Positions 1 through 7,457 of a DNA stretch of 20,212 nucleotides are shown here, one piece after another (position 1 is the stretch's first letter; each line of letters opens with the position of its first letter). The notes beneath the pieces were generated by a model. It was given only the letters and a program-made list of their open reading frames with translations, was not told where the DNA came from and made no database searches. A program made the translations under genes and the position numbers. The stretch covers positions 1 through 20,212 of the forward strand of contig CAKTDK010000017.1 of the NCBI GenBank assembly GCA_934541205.1, written 5' to 3'. Source of the DNA: an uncultured Eubacteriales bacterium (GTDB taxonomy: Bacteria > Bacillota > Clostridia > Oscillospirales > RGIG7773).

Positions 1-27
1 GATTTTTGTTCAATGAGTATTTGTTGT

Positions 28-63
28 AAAATGACTGGTAAGGATAGTCCTTACCGGTCATTT
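28..63. terminator. Hairpin, probable intrinsic terminator at window edge
   Basis: A 13-bp stem (32-44 pairing with 48-60, one G-U wobble) closes a three-base loop. It is flanked by AAAA on the left and TTT on the right, so it has short U tracts in both directions and could end transcripts from either side. The gene it serves lies outside the window on the left, or it is a backup stop for the ssrA transcript. The U tracts are short, so strength is uncertain. Confidence 0.5.
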
Positions 64-222
64 ATAATTAAAAAAATTATTGGATTTTTACTTGAAACTT
101 TGATATAAAAAGGTATAAATATTTAAAAAAGAATCGTAGGGATTATTCCTTATTGTTTTTTTGTTTCATTATATATTGTTTATAAAAAAAGTGGGTTAAA
201 GTATGGGTTATTACAAAATAAA

Positions 223-264
223 AAATCCTTTAAAACATCTTTGAAATAAGCGTTTAAAGGATTT
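223..264 (-). terminator. Probable ssrA terminator
   Basis: Reading the minus strand, a perfect 12-bp stem (253-264 with 223-234) encloses an 18-base AT-rich loop and is followed by TTT-A-TTTT. It lies 63 bases past the tmRNA CCA end, where a Rho-independent stop is expected. The stem is AT-rich and the loop large, so termination may be moderate. Apart from the two hairpins and the tRNA-like fragment, I see nothing in bases 1-326. Confidence 0.6.
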
Positions 265-269
265 ATAAT

Positions 270-326
270 TGGTGGAGCTAACGCTTTTCTCGTCGAACTG
301 CTCCGGTGTTCGACCAGCGATAATTC
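270..326 (-). other. tRNA-like 3'-end fragment beside ssrA
   Basis: On the minus strand this stretch ends in CTCCACCA, identical to the last eight bases of the tmRNA (327-334), and carries GTTCGAC upstream, like a T-loop. No matching T-stem pairs can be formed and no 5' acceptor strand precedes it, so it is not a functional tRNA. It may be a decayed tRNA-Ala or tmRNA 3' end, or an attachment-site remnant of an element that once integrated at ssrA. Chance similarity is also possible. Confidence 0.35.
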
Positions 327-673
327 TGGTGGAGGCGAGGAGAGTTGAACTCCTGTCCGAAAATCAATCCATAAGATTTTCTACGAGCGTAGTCTTATAT
401 TTAAATTCCCTTTATTAACCGCCAAAAGACGGGCTGTTAATATCGGTAGCTTCATTTGTCATGTTATACGCAAAGCTTAATATAATCACGTTCACCACTG
501 CATGACGCCTTTTTTTCGACCGTGGTCCTTCGAAAAAAGACGAGCCGCACTTAGGCAGCTAAAGCTAATTTATTATTGTTAGCGTTTAAAATTTAATTTG
601 TGGTTTTAAAAAGGTCCACGCCCTTTGCTCGCTTGTCAAACTTCATAATCCCCGTCGAAACCGGTACGCCCCC
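327..673 (-). ncRNA. ssrA: Transfer-messenger RNA (tmRNA)
   Basis: tmRNA rescues ribosomes stalled on broken mRNAs: it enters the A site as an alanyl-tRNA mimic with SmpB, then serves as template for a degradation tag. The mature 5' end reads GGGGGCG and the 3' end CGCCTCC-A-CCA; these pair as a 7-bp acceptor stem containing the G3-U pair that is the alanine identity element. The conserved TTTCGACGGGGATTA stretch follows the acceptor strand, and a T-arm (loop TTCAACT, stem CTCCT/AGGAG in minus-strand sense) precedes the 3' end. An open tag frame ends at 551. The length of 347 bases is normal for a one-piece tmRNA, and CCA is encoded. Both ends are set by the acceptor-stem pairing. Confidence 0.97.
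551..583 (-). other. tmRNA proteolysis-tag reading frame
   Basis: Reading from a GCT resume codon at 583-581, the frame gives A-N-N-N-K-L-A-L-A-A followed by TAA (553-551). The LALAA/ALAA ending is the classic signal for ClpXP-type proteases. The resume codon is inferred because alanine is usual there; the upstream bases in the same frame also stay open for a few codons. The reading frame itself is certain from the LALAA-stop ending. Confidence 0.85.
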
Positions 674-691
674 ATATATGAGAACTATATT

Positions 692-720
692 ATTATACTA
701 CATTAATTTAATCCATTCAA
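692..720 (-). promoter_or_regulatory. ssrA promoter
   Basis: TTGAAT (715-720) and TATAAT (692-697) are separated by 17 bases, a near-consensus sigma-A promoter. It overlaps the last codons and stop of the hydrolase gene. The expected start lies about a dozen bases before the mature tmRNA 5' end, leaving a short leader for RNase P to remove. ssrA therefore need not depend on read-through from smpB. Confidence 0.7.
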
Positions 721-1537
721 CAGCCTTTTTTATCCAATCTTGGCAATGAGGTGCTTCAAGTCCCGGTGTCCAAGCTGTTCTGTCATTTGCAAGCGCCATT
801 CCGTGCCATCCTGTTTCATATATATGCATTTCAAAAGGTATGTCATTTTTTTGAAGAGCGCAGGCAAATACCAAAGAATGAGATACAGGAACATTGTCAT
901 CATCTCTTGTATGCATTAAAAATGTAGGACAAGTATCTTTTGTTACTCTGTCTTCAAGAGATAAAAATGAAAGCAATTCTTTATTTGAAAAATCATCGCC
1001 TAAAAGATTTACAAATGACCCTAAATGGCCGTTTTCTTCTTTTGAAGAAATAACAGGGTAACCGAGAATCATACCGTTTGCTTTATTTATATCATTAGTA
1101 TAACCATATTCTTTTGCAATATCACAGTTCCATATGGTTCCCGCGCAGGCAGCCAAATGGCCTCCGGCAGAATATCCTGTTACAAAAATTTTATTTGAGT
1201 CGATATGCCATTTTGCAGAATTTTTTCTTACAATTTTTATAGATTCCGATAATTCAATAAATTGAGACGGATAATGTGCTCCGTCTTTTGCAAGGCTGTA
1301 TTTTAAAACAAATGCGGATATACCGGCAGCTACAAACGGCATAGCTATTGCAGTAGTTTCAGTTTCTGTCATACCGCCGTATCCTCCGCCGTGACATACA
1401 ATTATTGCGGGACGGATCTCGTCTTGTCTGAAAGTTTGGTAATTTTTAAGTATGTATCCGGTAAGACTTACCTTTTCCGGATATTTTACTTTTAATTTTT
1501 CATAATCTAAATTTAATCTTATATTTTCTATAAACAT
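698..1537 (-). CDS. Alpha/beta-hydrolase, acetyl-esterase/lipase-like
   Basis: A predicted serine esterase of 279 residues in the HGGG-type alpha/beta-hydrolase group, related to small acetyl/xylan esterases and carboxylesterases. Visible elements in order are the oxyanion-hole motif HGGG (49-52), the nucleophile elbow GYSAG with Ser123, a catalytic-acid region HTRDDDNVP (Asp213 the likely acid) and GWHG with His245. The triad is therefore complete. There is no signal peptide or membrane segment, so it is probably cytoplasmic. The ATG at 1537 lies 16 bases after the smpB stop, with AAAAGGG about 9 bases upstream. Its place between smpB and ssrA suggests co-transcription with smpB, but no functional link to trans-translation is known to me. 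The substrate cannot be read from the sequence. Confidence 0.85.
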   Translation of the reverse strand: MFIENIRLNLDYEKLKVKYPEKVSLTGYILKNYQTFRQDEIRPAIIVCHGGGYGGMTETETTAIAMPFVAAGISAFVLKYSLAKDGAHYPSQFIELSESIKIVRKNSAKWHIDSNKIFVTGYSAGGHLAACAGTIWNCDIAKEYGYTNDINKANGMILGYPVISSKEENGHLGSFVNLLGDDFSNKELLSFLSLEDRVTKDTCPTFLMHTRDDDNVPVSHSLVFACALQKNDIPFEMHIYETGWHGMALANDRTAWTPGLEAPHCQDWIKKAVEWIKLM

Positions 1538-1553
1538 ATATTTTTTTGCCCTT

Positions 1554-2012
1554 TTAATATTTTTGATTTTCTCTTAAGACTTTATTTATTTGCATTTTTA
1601 CACTTTTTTCAGCTTCGGTATCTCTTTTATCGTATAGCTTTTTGCCTTTACATAATCCTAATTCTAATTTTGCATATTTACCGTAAAAATAAATTGACAG
1701 TGGAATTAAAGTAAGCCCTTTTTGCGTAACCTCACCAAAAAGCTTATATATTTCCTTTTTATGCATTAATAATTTTTTTTCTCTTAAAGGGTCTTTATTA
1801 AAAATGTTTCCCTTTTCATATGGACTTATATGAATGCCTTTTGCAAAAATTTCTCCGTTATCGATATAACAGTAACTGTCTTTTAAATTTACTTTTCCAA
1901 GGCGGAGAGATTTTATTTCAGTTCCGAAAAGCACTATTCCGCATTCATATTTATCCAATATAAAAAAATCATGAAAGGCTTTTTTATTGTTAGCGATAAT
2001 TTTCTTTTCCAT
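1554..2012 (-). CDS. smpB: SsrA-binding protein SmpB
   Basis: SmpB binds the tRNA-like part of tmRNA, helps alanylation and delivers it to stalled ribosomes. The 152-residue length is typical. Family motifs are all present: a start-proximal NNKKAFHDF, then YECGIVLFGTEIKSLR, KDSY, the HISPYEKGN segment, DPLREKKLLMH, the GLTLIPLSIYFYGKYAKLELG strand pair, and GLCKGKKLYDKR before a basic, potentially helical tail that reaches the ribosome decoding site. TTTTAGGAAAAAAACT precedes the ATG at 2012 and supplies a usable ribosome binding site. The gene has its own promoter (2041-2069) and lies just over 0.8 kb upstream of ssrA. Only the hydrolase separates the two partners. Confidence 0.97.
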   Translation of the reverse strand: MEKKIIANNKKAFHDFFILDKYECGIVLFGTEIKSLRLGKVNLKDSYCYIDNGEIFAKGIHISPYEKGNIFNKDPLREKKLLMHKKEIYKLFGEVTQKGLTLIPLSIYFYGKYAKLELGLCKGKKLYDKRDTEAEKSVKMQINKVLRENQKY

Positions 2013-2040
2013 AGTTTTTTTCCTAAAATTTATTATTTAT

Positions 2041-2069
2041 ATTTTACCAGAAATAATTAAAATTTACAA
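2041..2069 (-). promoter_or_regulatory. smpB promoter with extended -10
   Basis: The metH-smpB gap holds TTGTAA (2064-2069), a 17-base spacer, and TAAAAT (2041-2046) preceded by TGG, which makes an extended -10 (TGGTAAAAT). The -35 starts right after the metH stop. This suggests that smpB and the hydrolase are transcribed separately from metFH. Confidence 0.6.
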
Positions 2070-4409
2070 CTATATACCAAAAAAGGCTTTGGCAATTTCA
2101 GCGGCTTCCTTAGCGTCTTTGGAATAAAAGTCTGCATTTATCTTTTTTGCGTAATCTTCTGTAAGAACTGCACCTCCTACCATAATCTTTACGTCATTAA
2201 AAGCATTTTGTATATCCTTTATTATTTCTTCCATATTGGAAAGAGTAGTGGTCATCAGTGCGGAAAGTCCTACTAATTTTACATTATTTTCTTTTATGCA
2301 GTTAATTATTTTTTCGGAAGGAACGTCTTTTCCTAAATCTATTATTTCAAAACCGTAATTTTCAAGTACTACTTTTACAATATTTTTTCCGATATCATGA
2401 ACGTCGCCTTTTACAGTTGCAAGAATTATTTTATTTTTTTCTTCAGAATTTTTGCCTTTATTTTTTATGCTTTGATTTATAATTTCAAAAGCAACTTTTG
2501 CAGTTTCTGCGGCTTCAATAAGAGTAGGAAGAAAAATTTCACCCTTTTCATATTTTTTTCCCACAGTATCCATACAGGGTATTAAATATTCATTAACTAC
2601 AGTAAGTTCATCATTTTGCTTTAAAAGTTCTTTTGTAATTTGTGAAGTTTTCGTTTTATTTCCATTTAATACAGCATATTCTACGGTATTGCTGTTTTCG
2701 GTTTCTTCGATATTTACATAATATGACGTATATTTTTTTGCATTTTCATCATAAGAATTTAAAACGTTAAAAGCAAGAATTGTTTCCATAACCGCTTTAT
2801 CGTTTGGATTAATTATTGGAAGCGAAAGTCCGTTTTGAAGCGCCATAGTTAAGAAAGTTTGGTTTACAAGAGGACGGTTTGGAAGTCCGAATGAAATATT
2901 TGAAACTCCTAAAACGGTCTTATAACCCATTTGTGTAATTTTCTTAACAGCTTTTAAAGTTTCAATAACATCTTTTTGCTGCGCAGAAGCGGTTAATGTA
3001 AGGCAGTCTATAAAAATATTTTCTTTTGAAATACCGTATTGACTGCATTTGTCAATAATTTTTTCTGCGATTTTTATTCTTTCTTCACAGGAGGAAGGAA
3101 TACCGTTTTCATCTAAAGTAAGGCCTACTACGCAGGCTCCGTATTTTTTTACAAGAGGAAGAATAGTATCTAAGACTTCTTTTTCTCCGTTTACAGAATT
3201 TACAATAGGTTTTCCGTTATAAACTCTAAGCCCTGCTTCTATTGCTTTTGCATTTGAAGAATCTATCTGAAGAGGTAAGTCTATAACACTTTGAATAGAT
3301 TTTATGACTTTTTTCATTGTAGAAGTTTCGTCAATTTCAGGAAGTCCTACATTTACATCAAGAATATCCGCTCCGCTGTCACGCTGCTGATAGCCTTGAT
3401 TTAATATATAATCTATATCGTTTTCAATTAAAGCCTTTTTAAAAAGTTTTTTACCTGTCGGATTTATTCTTTCGCCGATAACTGAAATATTGTCTATAAA
3501 AACTGTTTTGAACGGAGAACATACGGCGGAAAAACTTTTTTTACTGCGTAAAACAGGAGTTAATTTTAAAATTTTTTCTTTTGTTTTTCTGATATATTCG
3601 GGAGTAGTTCCGCAGCAGCCTCCGAATATGGTTATTCCAAGCTTGGCATATTTTTTCATTAAATCTGAAAAATCATCACTGTCTATATCATAAAGAGCTT
3701 TTCCATCCTTTAATTTAGGAAGTCCGGCGTTTGGTTTTATAATTAACGGAAGATTAGTATATTCTGTAAGTTTTTTTGCAATAGGAAGCATTTCAGCAGG
3801 GCCTAAAGAACAGTTTATGCCTATTGCGCAAACTCCGATATTTTCCAAAAATACTGCCATTGAGGATACATCACATCCTGTAAAGGTACGCATATTTTCT
3901 TCAAAAGTCATAGTACAGAAAATTGGTTTATCGCAGCATTCCTTTGCCGCTATAATCCCGGCTTTAAGCTCATATAAATCAGACATTGTTTCAAAATATA
4001 TTATATCAACGTCGTTTTTTACACCCTCGGATATAGTTTCTTTAAAAATCTCAACTGCCTCTTCAAAAGTTATTTTTCCCATAGGTTCGAGAAGTTCTCC
4101 TATAGGACCTATATCAAGAGCTATTTTTGTACAGGTATTTTCCGCCGCTTTTTTTGCGTTTAAAACAGCGTGTTTTATAAGCTTTGAAAGAGGATATTTT
4201 GATTTTTTCATTTTTAATCTGTTGGCACCGAAAGTATTTGTTAAAATTATATCTGAGCCGGCGTCTATATAAGATTTATGAATAGCTTGAACCGTTTTTG
4301 GATTTTCAATATTATATTCTTCCGGAAGCTGACCTGCTTTTAGACCAGAGGAGACCAGCATAGTTCCGAAACCTCCGTCTAAAAAGGTAAATTTATTTAA
4401 AAGTTCCAT
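2070..4409 (-). CDS. metH: Cobalamin-dependent methionine synthase, three-module form
   Basis: Transfers a methyl group from 5-methyltetrahydrofolate through cobalamin to homocysteine. Modules in order are homocysteine S-methyltransferase (about 1-290; zinc ligands Cys200 in INCS and Cys265/Cys266 in GGCCGTTPEY), pterin-binding (about 305-565, with IGERINPTGK at 311-320), and a cobalamin cap plus Rossmann domain (about 590-779). GDVHDIGKN supplies the axial ligand His671, and GGA (745-747) lies near the nucleotide tail site. At 779 residues it stops after the B12 domain, whereas E. coli MetH (over 1,200) continues into an AdoMet-binding reactivation domain. Reactivation must come from another protein or the form manages without. 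AAAGGATGA precedes the ATG, overlapping the metF stop; the 5-base gap to metF implies coupled translation. Confidence 0.95.
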   Translation of the reverse strand: MELLNKFTFLDGGFGTMLVSSGLKAGQLPEEYNIENPKTVQAIHKSYIDAGSDIILTNTFGANRLKMKKSKYPLSKLIKHAVLNAKKAAENTCTKIALDIGPIGELLEPMGKITFEEAVEIFKETISEGVKNDVDIIYFETMSDLYELKAGIIAAKECCDKPIFCTMTFEENMRTFTGCDVSSMAVFLENIGVCAIGINCSLGPAEMLPIAKKLTEYTNLPLIIKPNAGLPKLKDGKALYDIDSDDFSDLMKKYAKLGITIFGGCCGTTPEYIRKTKEKILKLTPVLRSKKSFSAVCSPFKTVFIDNISVIGERINPTGKKLFKKALIENDIDYILNQGYQQRDSGADILDVNVGLPEIDETSTMKKVIKSIQSVIDLPLQIDSSNAKAIEAGLRVYNGKPIVNSVNGEKEVLDTILPLVKKYGACVVGLTLDENGIPSSCEERIKIAEKIIDKCSQYGISKENIFIDCLTLTASAQQKDVIETLKAVKKITQMGYKTVLGVSNISFGLPNRPLVNQTFLTMALQNGLSLPIINPNDKAVMETILAFNVLNSYDENAKKYTSYYVNIEETENSNTVEYAVLNGNKTKTSQITKELLKQNDELTVVNEYLIPCMDTVGKKYEKGEIFLPTLIEAAETAKVAFEIINQSIKNKGKNSEEKNKIILATVKGDVHDIGKNIVKVVLENYGFEIIDLGKDVPSEKIINCIKENNVKLVGLSALMTTTLSNMEEIIKDIQNAFNDVKIMVGGAVLTEDYAKKINADFYSKDAKEAAEIAKAFFGI

Positions 4410-4414
4410 TTAAA

Positions 4415-5293
4415 TCATCCTTTGTTTGCAGCATTTAAAATATTTTTTATATTTTCTGTAACTCTTTTTGCAATTTCCGGTTTGTTCATAGTATAAAGAT
4501 GTATTCCGGAAACTCCGTTTGAAATCAAATCAATTATTTGTTCACAGGCATAAGCAATTCCCGCGTCTTGTAAAGCTAAAGGGTCATTTTCATATTTTGA
4601 TAATATTTTTACAAATTTTTTGGGAAGACTTGCTCCGCATAGAGTTACCATTCTTTCAATTTGATTTTTATTTGTTACCGGCATTATACCGGCAGATATA
4701 GGAACGTCAATTCCTGCTATCATAAGCTTTTCTTTAAATGAATAGAAATCTTCATTGTCAAAAAATAGCTGAGTTATAAGGCTTGAGGCCCCTAAATCGA
4801 CTTTTCGTTTTAAATTTTTTATATCTGTTATAAGGTCGTCGCATTCCGGGTGACATTCGGGATAGCAGGCGGCGTGTATATCAAAATATTTGTCTTCTGA
4901 AATCAAAGATATTAAATCGGAAGCATATTTAAAATCTGATTTTCCATCGTAATCAGGAGCTTTGTCGCCTCTTAGAGCGAGAACATTTTCAATATTATTT
5001 TTTTTAAATTCTTCAAGCATGAAAAGTATATCCTCTTTTGAAGAATTAATACAGGTGAGATGGGCAATAGGTTCAATATTATATTTGTTTTTTATCAGAG
5101 AAGCGATTTTGACGGTTTTGTTATCCGCGGTATTTCCTCCGGCACCATAAGTAACGCTTATAAAATCAGGGGAAAGAACAGACAATTCGTCTAAGGTTTT
5201 ATATATGGTATCAATATTTCCGTTTTTTTTCGGGGGAAATACTTCAAATGAATATACAATTTTTTTATCATTATAAAGATTTGAGATTTTCAT
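4415..5293 (-). CDS. metF: 5,10-methylenetetrahydrofolate reductase
   Basis: A flavin-dependent reductase that makes 5-methyltetrahydrofolate, the methyl donor for the adjacent MetH. Family features are YSFEVFPPK near the N terminus (its Glu is the catalytic acid region), SVTYGAGG, ALRGD, the GASSLITQLFFDNEDF strand-helix and PISAGIMPV. A longer frame starts at an ATG at 5302, but AAAAGGA abuts that codon. The ATG at 5293 has proper spacing (about 8 bases) and gives MKISNLYND, 292 residues, the usual length, so I choose it. It is the first gene of a metF-metH pair lying just beyond a terminator-like hairpin. No S-box or T-box leader fits in the short upstream gap. In Clostridia MetF often works with a partner such as MetV; none is seen here. 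Confidence 0.94.
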   Translation of the reverse strand: MKISNLYNDKKIVYSFEVFPPKKNGNIDTIYKTLDELSVLSPDFISVTYGAGGNTADNKTVKIASLIKNKYNIEPIAHLTCINSSKEDILFMLEEFKKNNIENVLALRGDKAPDYDGKSDFKYASDLISLISEDKYFDIHAACYPECHPECDDLITDIKNLKRKVDLGASSLITQLFFDNEDFYSFKEKLMIAGIDVPISAGIMPVTNKNQIERMVTLCGASLPKKFVKILSKYENDPLALQDAGIAYACEQIIDLISNGVSGIHLYTMNKPEIAKRVTENIKNILNAANKG

Positions 5294-5325
5294 AAAGCAC
5301 ATCCTTTTAAATTTATTAATATTAC

Positions 5326-5356
5326 AAAACAGAGGGAGTGACAGGCACTTCCTCTG
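5326..5356 (-). terminator. Terminator hairpin after ricT
   Basis: Read on the minus strand, an 11-bp GC-containing stem (5346-5356 with 5330-5340, one G-U pair) with a five-base loop is followed directly by TTTT (5326-5329). It starts 6 bases past the ricT stop. Only about 32 bases lie between it and the metF start, so metFH must either use a promoter overlapping this hairpin or depend on partial read-through. Confidence 0.75.
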
Positions 5357-5362
5357 AACAGT

Positions 5363-6226
5363 TTATTCTAAATTTTTAAGTTCTTTCAGTTCGTTTTCGT
5401 CATCGTTTATATATGCTTTTTTAATAATATTTATATCTTTTTTATTAAAAGTTTTAAATGTTATAATATCCTGATCCTGAATTTTTACTTTTACTGTTTG
5501 TTTTAAAACTTCTACGTCTTCCACAGTTCCTTCGCCTTCAGGAGTTTTTACGATAGAACCTTTTGAAGGAAGACCTTTTAAAAGTTCTTCATAAACGTCT
5601 TGTTCATATTTAAGACAACACATAAGCCTTCCGCATATTCCGGATATTTTTGTGGGATTTAAAGACATATTTTGTTCTTTTGCCATTTTTATAGAGACAG
5701 GCTGAAAATCACCTAAAAATGAATGACAGCAAAAAGGTCTGCCGCAGATTCCAAGACCGCCCAGCATCTTTGCTTCATCTCTTACGCCTATCTGACGAAG
5801 CTCTATTCTTATGCGGAAAATCGAAGCTAAATCTTTTACAAGATCACGAAAATCAACTCTGCCGTCAGCAGTAAAATAAAACAGTATCTTATTTTGATCA
5901 AAAGTATATTCCACTTCTACAAGCTTCATATCAAGATTGTGTTCCTGAATTTTTTTACAGCATATTTCAAAAGCTTCTTTTTCCTTTTGTTTATTTGTTT
6001 CAACGGTTTTGAAATCTTTTTCAGTAGCGATACGTATAACAGGCTTTAAAGGAGAAAAAATTTCACTTTCCTCAACCATACGGTTTGCTATAACAACTTC
6101 TCCTATTTCAACAGCTCTTGCCGTTTCCACAACTACATAAGAACCTTTTTCTATTTTTAAGCCGTTTGGGCTGAAATAATATGTTTTTCCTACTTTTTTA
6201 AATCTGACTCCTATAATTTCTATCAA
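5363..6226 (-). CDS. ricT: RicT/YaaT, PSP1-domain regulatory protein
   Basis: The B. subtilis homologue, with RicA and RicF, forms an iron-sulfur complex that assists RNase Y in mRNA maturation and affects sporulation, competence and biofilm formation. The PSP1 core holds two cysteine clusters, GICGRPFCC and GICGRLMCC (Cys161, 166, 167, 198, 203, 204 from the chosen start), which fit Fe-S ligation. An ATG at 6244 opens the frame earlier but lacks a binding site. GGGAGG lies 7 bases before a TTG at 6226, whose TTGA overlaps the holB stop (TGA), a classic coupled junction. I take the TTG, giving 287 residues starting (M)IEIIGVRF. It is the last gene before the hairpin at 5326-5356. The neighbours darA and holB match the B. 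subtilis order. Confidence 0.92.
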   Translation of the reverse strand: MIEIIGVRFKKVGKTYYFSPNGLKIEKGSYVVVETARAVEIGEVVIANRMVEESEIFSPLKPVIRIATEKDFKTVETNKQKEKEAFEICCKKIQEHNLDMKLVEVEYTFDQNKILFYFTADGRVDFRDLVKDLASIFRIRIELRQIGVRDEAKMLGGLGICGRPFCCHSFLGDFQPVSIKMAKEQNMSLNPTKISGICGRLMCCLKYEQDVYEELLKGLPSKGSIVKTPEGEGTVEDVEVLKQTVKVKIQDQDIITFKTFNKKDINIIKKAYINDDENELKELKNLE

Positions 6227-7098
6227 TGGATTTCCTCCCAGCATTTTGCATTAAAAGCGCATAAGCTTATTTTAAAATTTGCGTTTTCATTTATACGCAT
6301 TATAAAATCATCACATATTTCTATTAATTTTTCTGACTGTATATCTGTTATTTTATACGAAATCTGCGATATTTGCAACTCTTTATTTTTAGCTGTAAGC
6401 AAAGAATTGTTTTCGGTGTTTTTATAAATGCATATATCACGGAGAAAAATTTTTAGGTTTTCCATAAAATTTATAAAATCCGACGAGTTTTTTATATTGT
6501 CGAGAAGTACATTAAGACATTTTATTTCATTTTTCTCGGAAAAATATTCTAAAAAATCAAAAGCAATTTCGTTTTTGATCTCATACTGTGAAGAAGTGTC
6601 TTTCTCGGCGTTTATTATAAGGGCTCTTGATTTAATGGTATTTAAAAGAAGATTTTCGTCTTCGGCAACTAAAATTATTACCGAAAAAGAAGGAGGTTCT
6701 TCAAAAAACTTCAGCAGCGCGTTTTGCGCCTGCTCCGTCATAAGATGAGCGTTATTTATAATATAGACTCGTTTGTCACTTTCATTTGGCTTGTAATAGG
6801 CTTCTTTTAACAAATTCCTTATTTGTTCAATGCTTATAAAAGCTTTTCCCTCTAAAATATCGGTTTTTGAAAAGTCGGGGTGGTTTCCCTGATCGAATTT
6901 TTTGCAGGACAAACAATCATCACAGGGAGACGGTTCTTTTTTGCATAATATGCCTTTTGCAAAAATTTCGGCAAGGCTTTCTTTAGGACTGTCCGTTTCT
7001 CCTGTAATGATATAGGCATGAGAAATTTTTTTATTTTTTAAAGAATTTTCAATTATTTTCTTTGCAATAATATTTTTTTTGATGTCATTAAGTTTCAT
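6223..7098 (-). CDS. holB: DNA polymerase III delta' subunit
   Basis: A clamp-loader subunit that helps load the sliding clamp at replication forks. The AAA+ core shows HAYIITGE (28-35) in the P-loop place, but the lysine-containing GxxGxGK pattern is altered (GETDSPKES), as in non-ATP-hydrolysing delta'. A zinc module with Cys52, 59, 62 and 65 follows, then NNAH (115-118) in the Walker B/DEAD position, NALLKFFEEPP (126-136) and the sensor-1 SR pair (157-158). At 291 residues it is a little shorter than the B. subtilis protein (about 330), mostly in the C-terminal collar. The ATG at 7098 has only a weak TTGGTGAAA upstream, so translation may depend on coupling with darA 15 bases before it. 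The ricT start overlaps its stop. Confidence 0.92.
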   Translation of the reverse strand: MKLNDIKKNIIAKKIIENSLKNKKISHAYIITGETDSPKESLAEIFAKGILCKKEPSPCDDCLSCKKFDQGNHPDFSKTDILEGKAFISIEQIRNLLKEAYYKPNESDKRVYIINNAHLMTEQAQNALLKFFEEPPSFSVIILVAEDENLLLNTIKSRALIINAEKDTSSQYEIKNEIAFDFLEYFSEKNEIKCLNVLLDNIKNSSDFINFMENLKIFLRDICIYKNTENNSLLTAKNKELQISQISYKITDIQSEKLIEICDDFIMRINENANFKISLCAFNAKCWEEIH

Positions 7099-7113
7099 TT
7101 TTCACCAAATCGT

Positions 7114-7437
7114 TTATACCTTTTCAAATCTGTCTACGTCTAAAACAAAGATAGTTCCGCCGCCTACGGTAACTTCTACCGGATAAGAAGCGTAAAGACC
7201 TACGCCGTATCCTGTGGAAGACGGGACAAGCTGTTTTCTTTTTTGGCTGAATTTAGATATTATAGAAATTACATCGTCAACTTTTTCTTCATCTACACCG
7301 ATTATAAACGTAGTGTTTCCTGCCATTAAAAAGCCGCCTGTTGTTGACAGCTTTGTGACGCTGTAGCCTTCTTTTGTAAGTTCTCTGGAAACAATTGAGC
7401 TGTCGTCTTTGCTTACTATTGCCAGTACCAATTTCAT
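7114..7437 (-). CDS. darA: DarA, PII-like cyclic-di-AMP receptor
   Basis: DarA (YaaQ/PstA) is a trimeric PII-like protein that binds cyclic-di-AMP; its downstream target is not firmly known. The 107 residues match the family length. Recognisable parts are the start MKLVLAIVSKDD, the TKLSTTGGFLMAGNTTF segment forming the nucleotide-binding loop, and the C-terminal GGGTIFVLDVDRF strand. A very strong GAGGAGGT precedes the ATG. It sits 20 bases downstream of the decarboxylase gene and 15 bases before holB. In B. subtilis the thymidylate kinase gene tmk precedes it and yaaR follows it; neither is present here. Confidence 0.95.
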   Translation of the reverse strand: MKLVLAIVSKDDSSIVSRELTKEGYSVTKLSTTGGFLMAGNTTFIIGVDEEKVDDVISIISKFSQKRKQLVPSSTGYGVGLYASYPVEVTVGGGTIFVLDVDRFEKV

Positions 7438-7457
7438 AATAATACCTCCTCAAAAAT

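Noticed and set aside
270..326. A second tRNA gene next to ssrA
   Set aside because: No T-stem pairing, no anticodon arm and no 5' acceptor strand can be found; kept only as a fragment.
3817..4272. A 151-codon open frame on the plus strand inside metH
   Set aside because: It lies antisense to strongly conserved MetH codons, has no ribosome binding site and no recognisable motif; it is a shadow frame.
6223..7098. Damaged HolB because the P-loop lacks the GxxGxGK pattern
   Set aside because: Delta' subunits commonly carry a degenerate P-loop and do not hydrolyse ATP, and the rest of the protein is well conserved.
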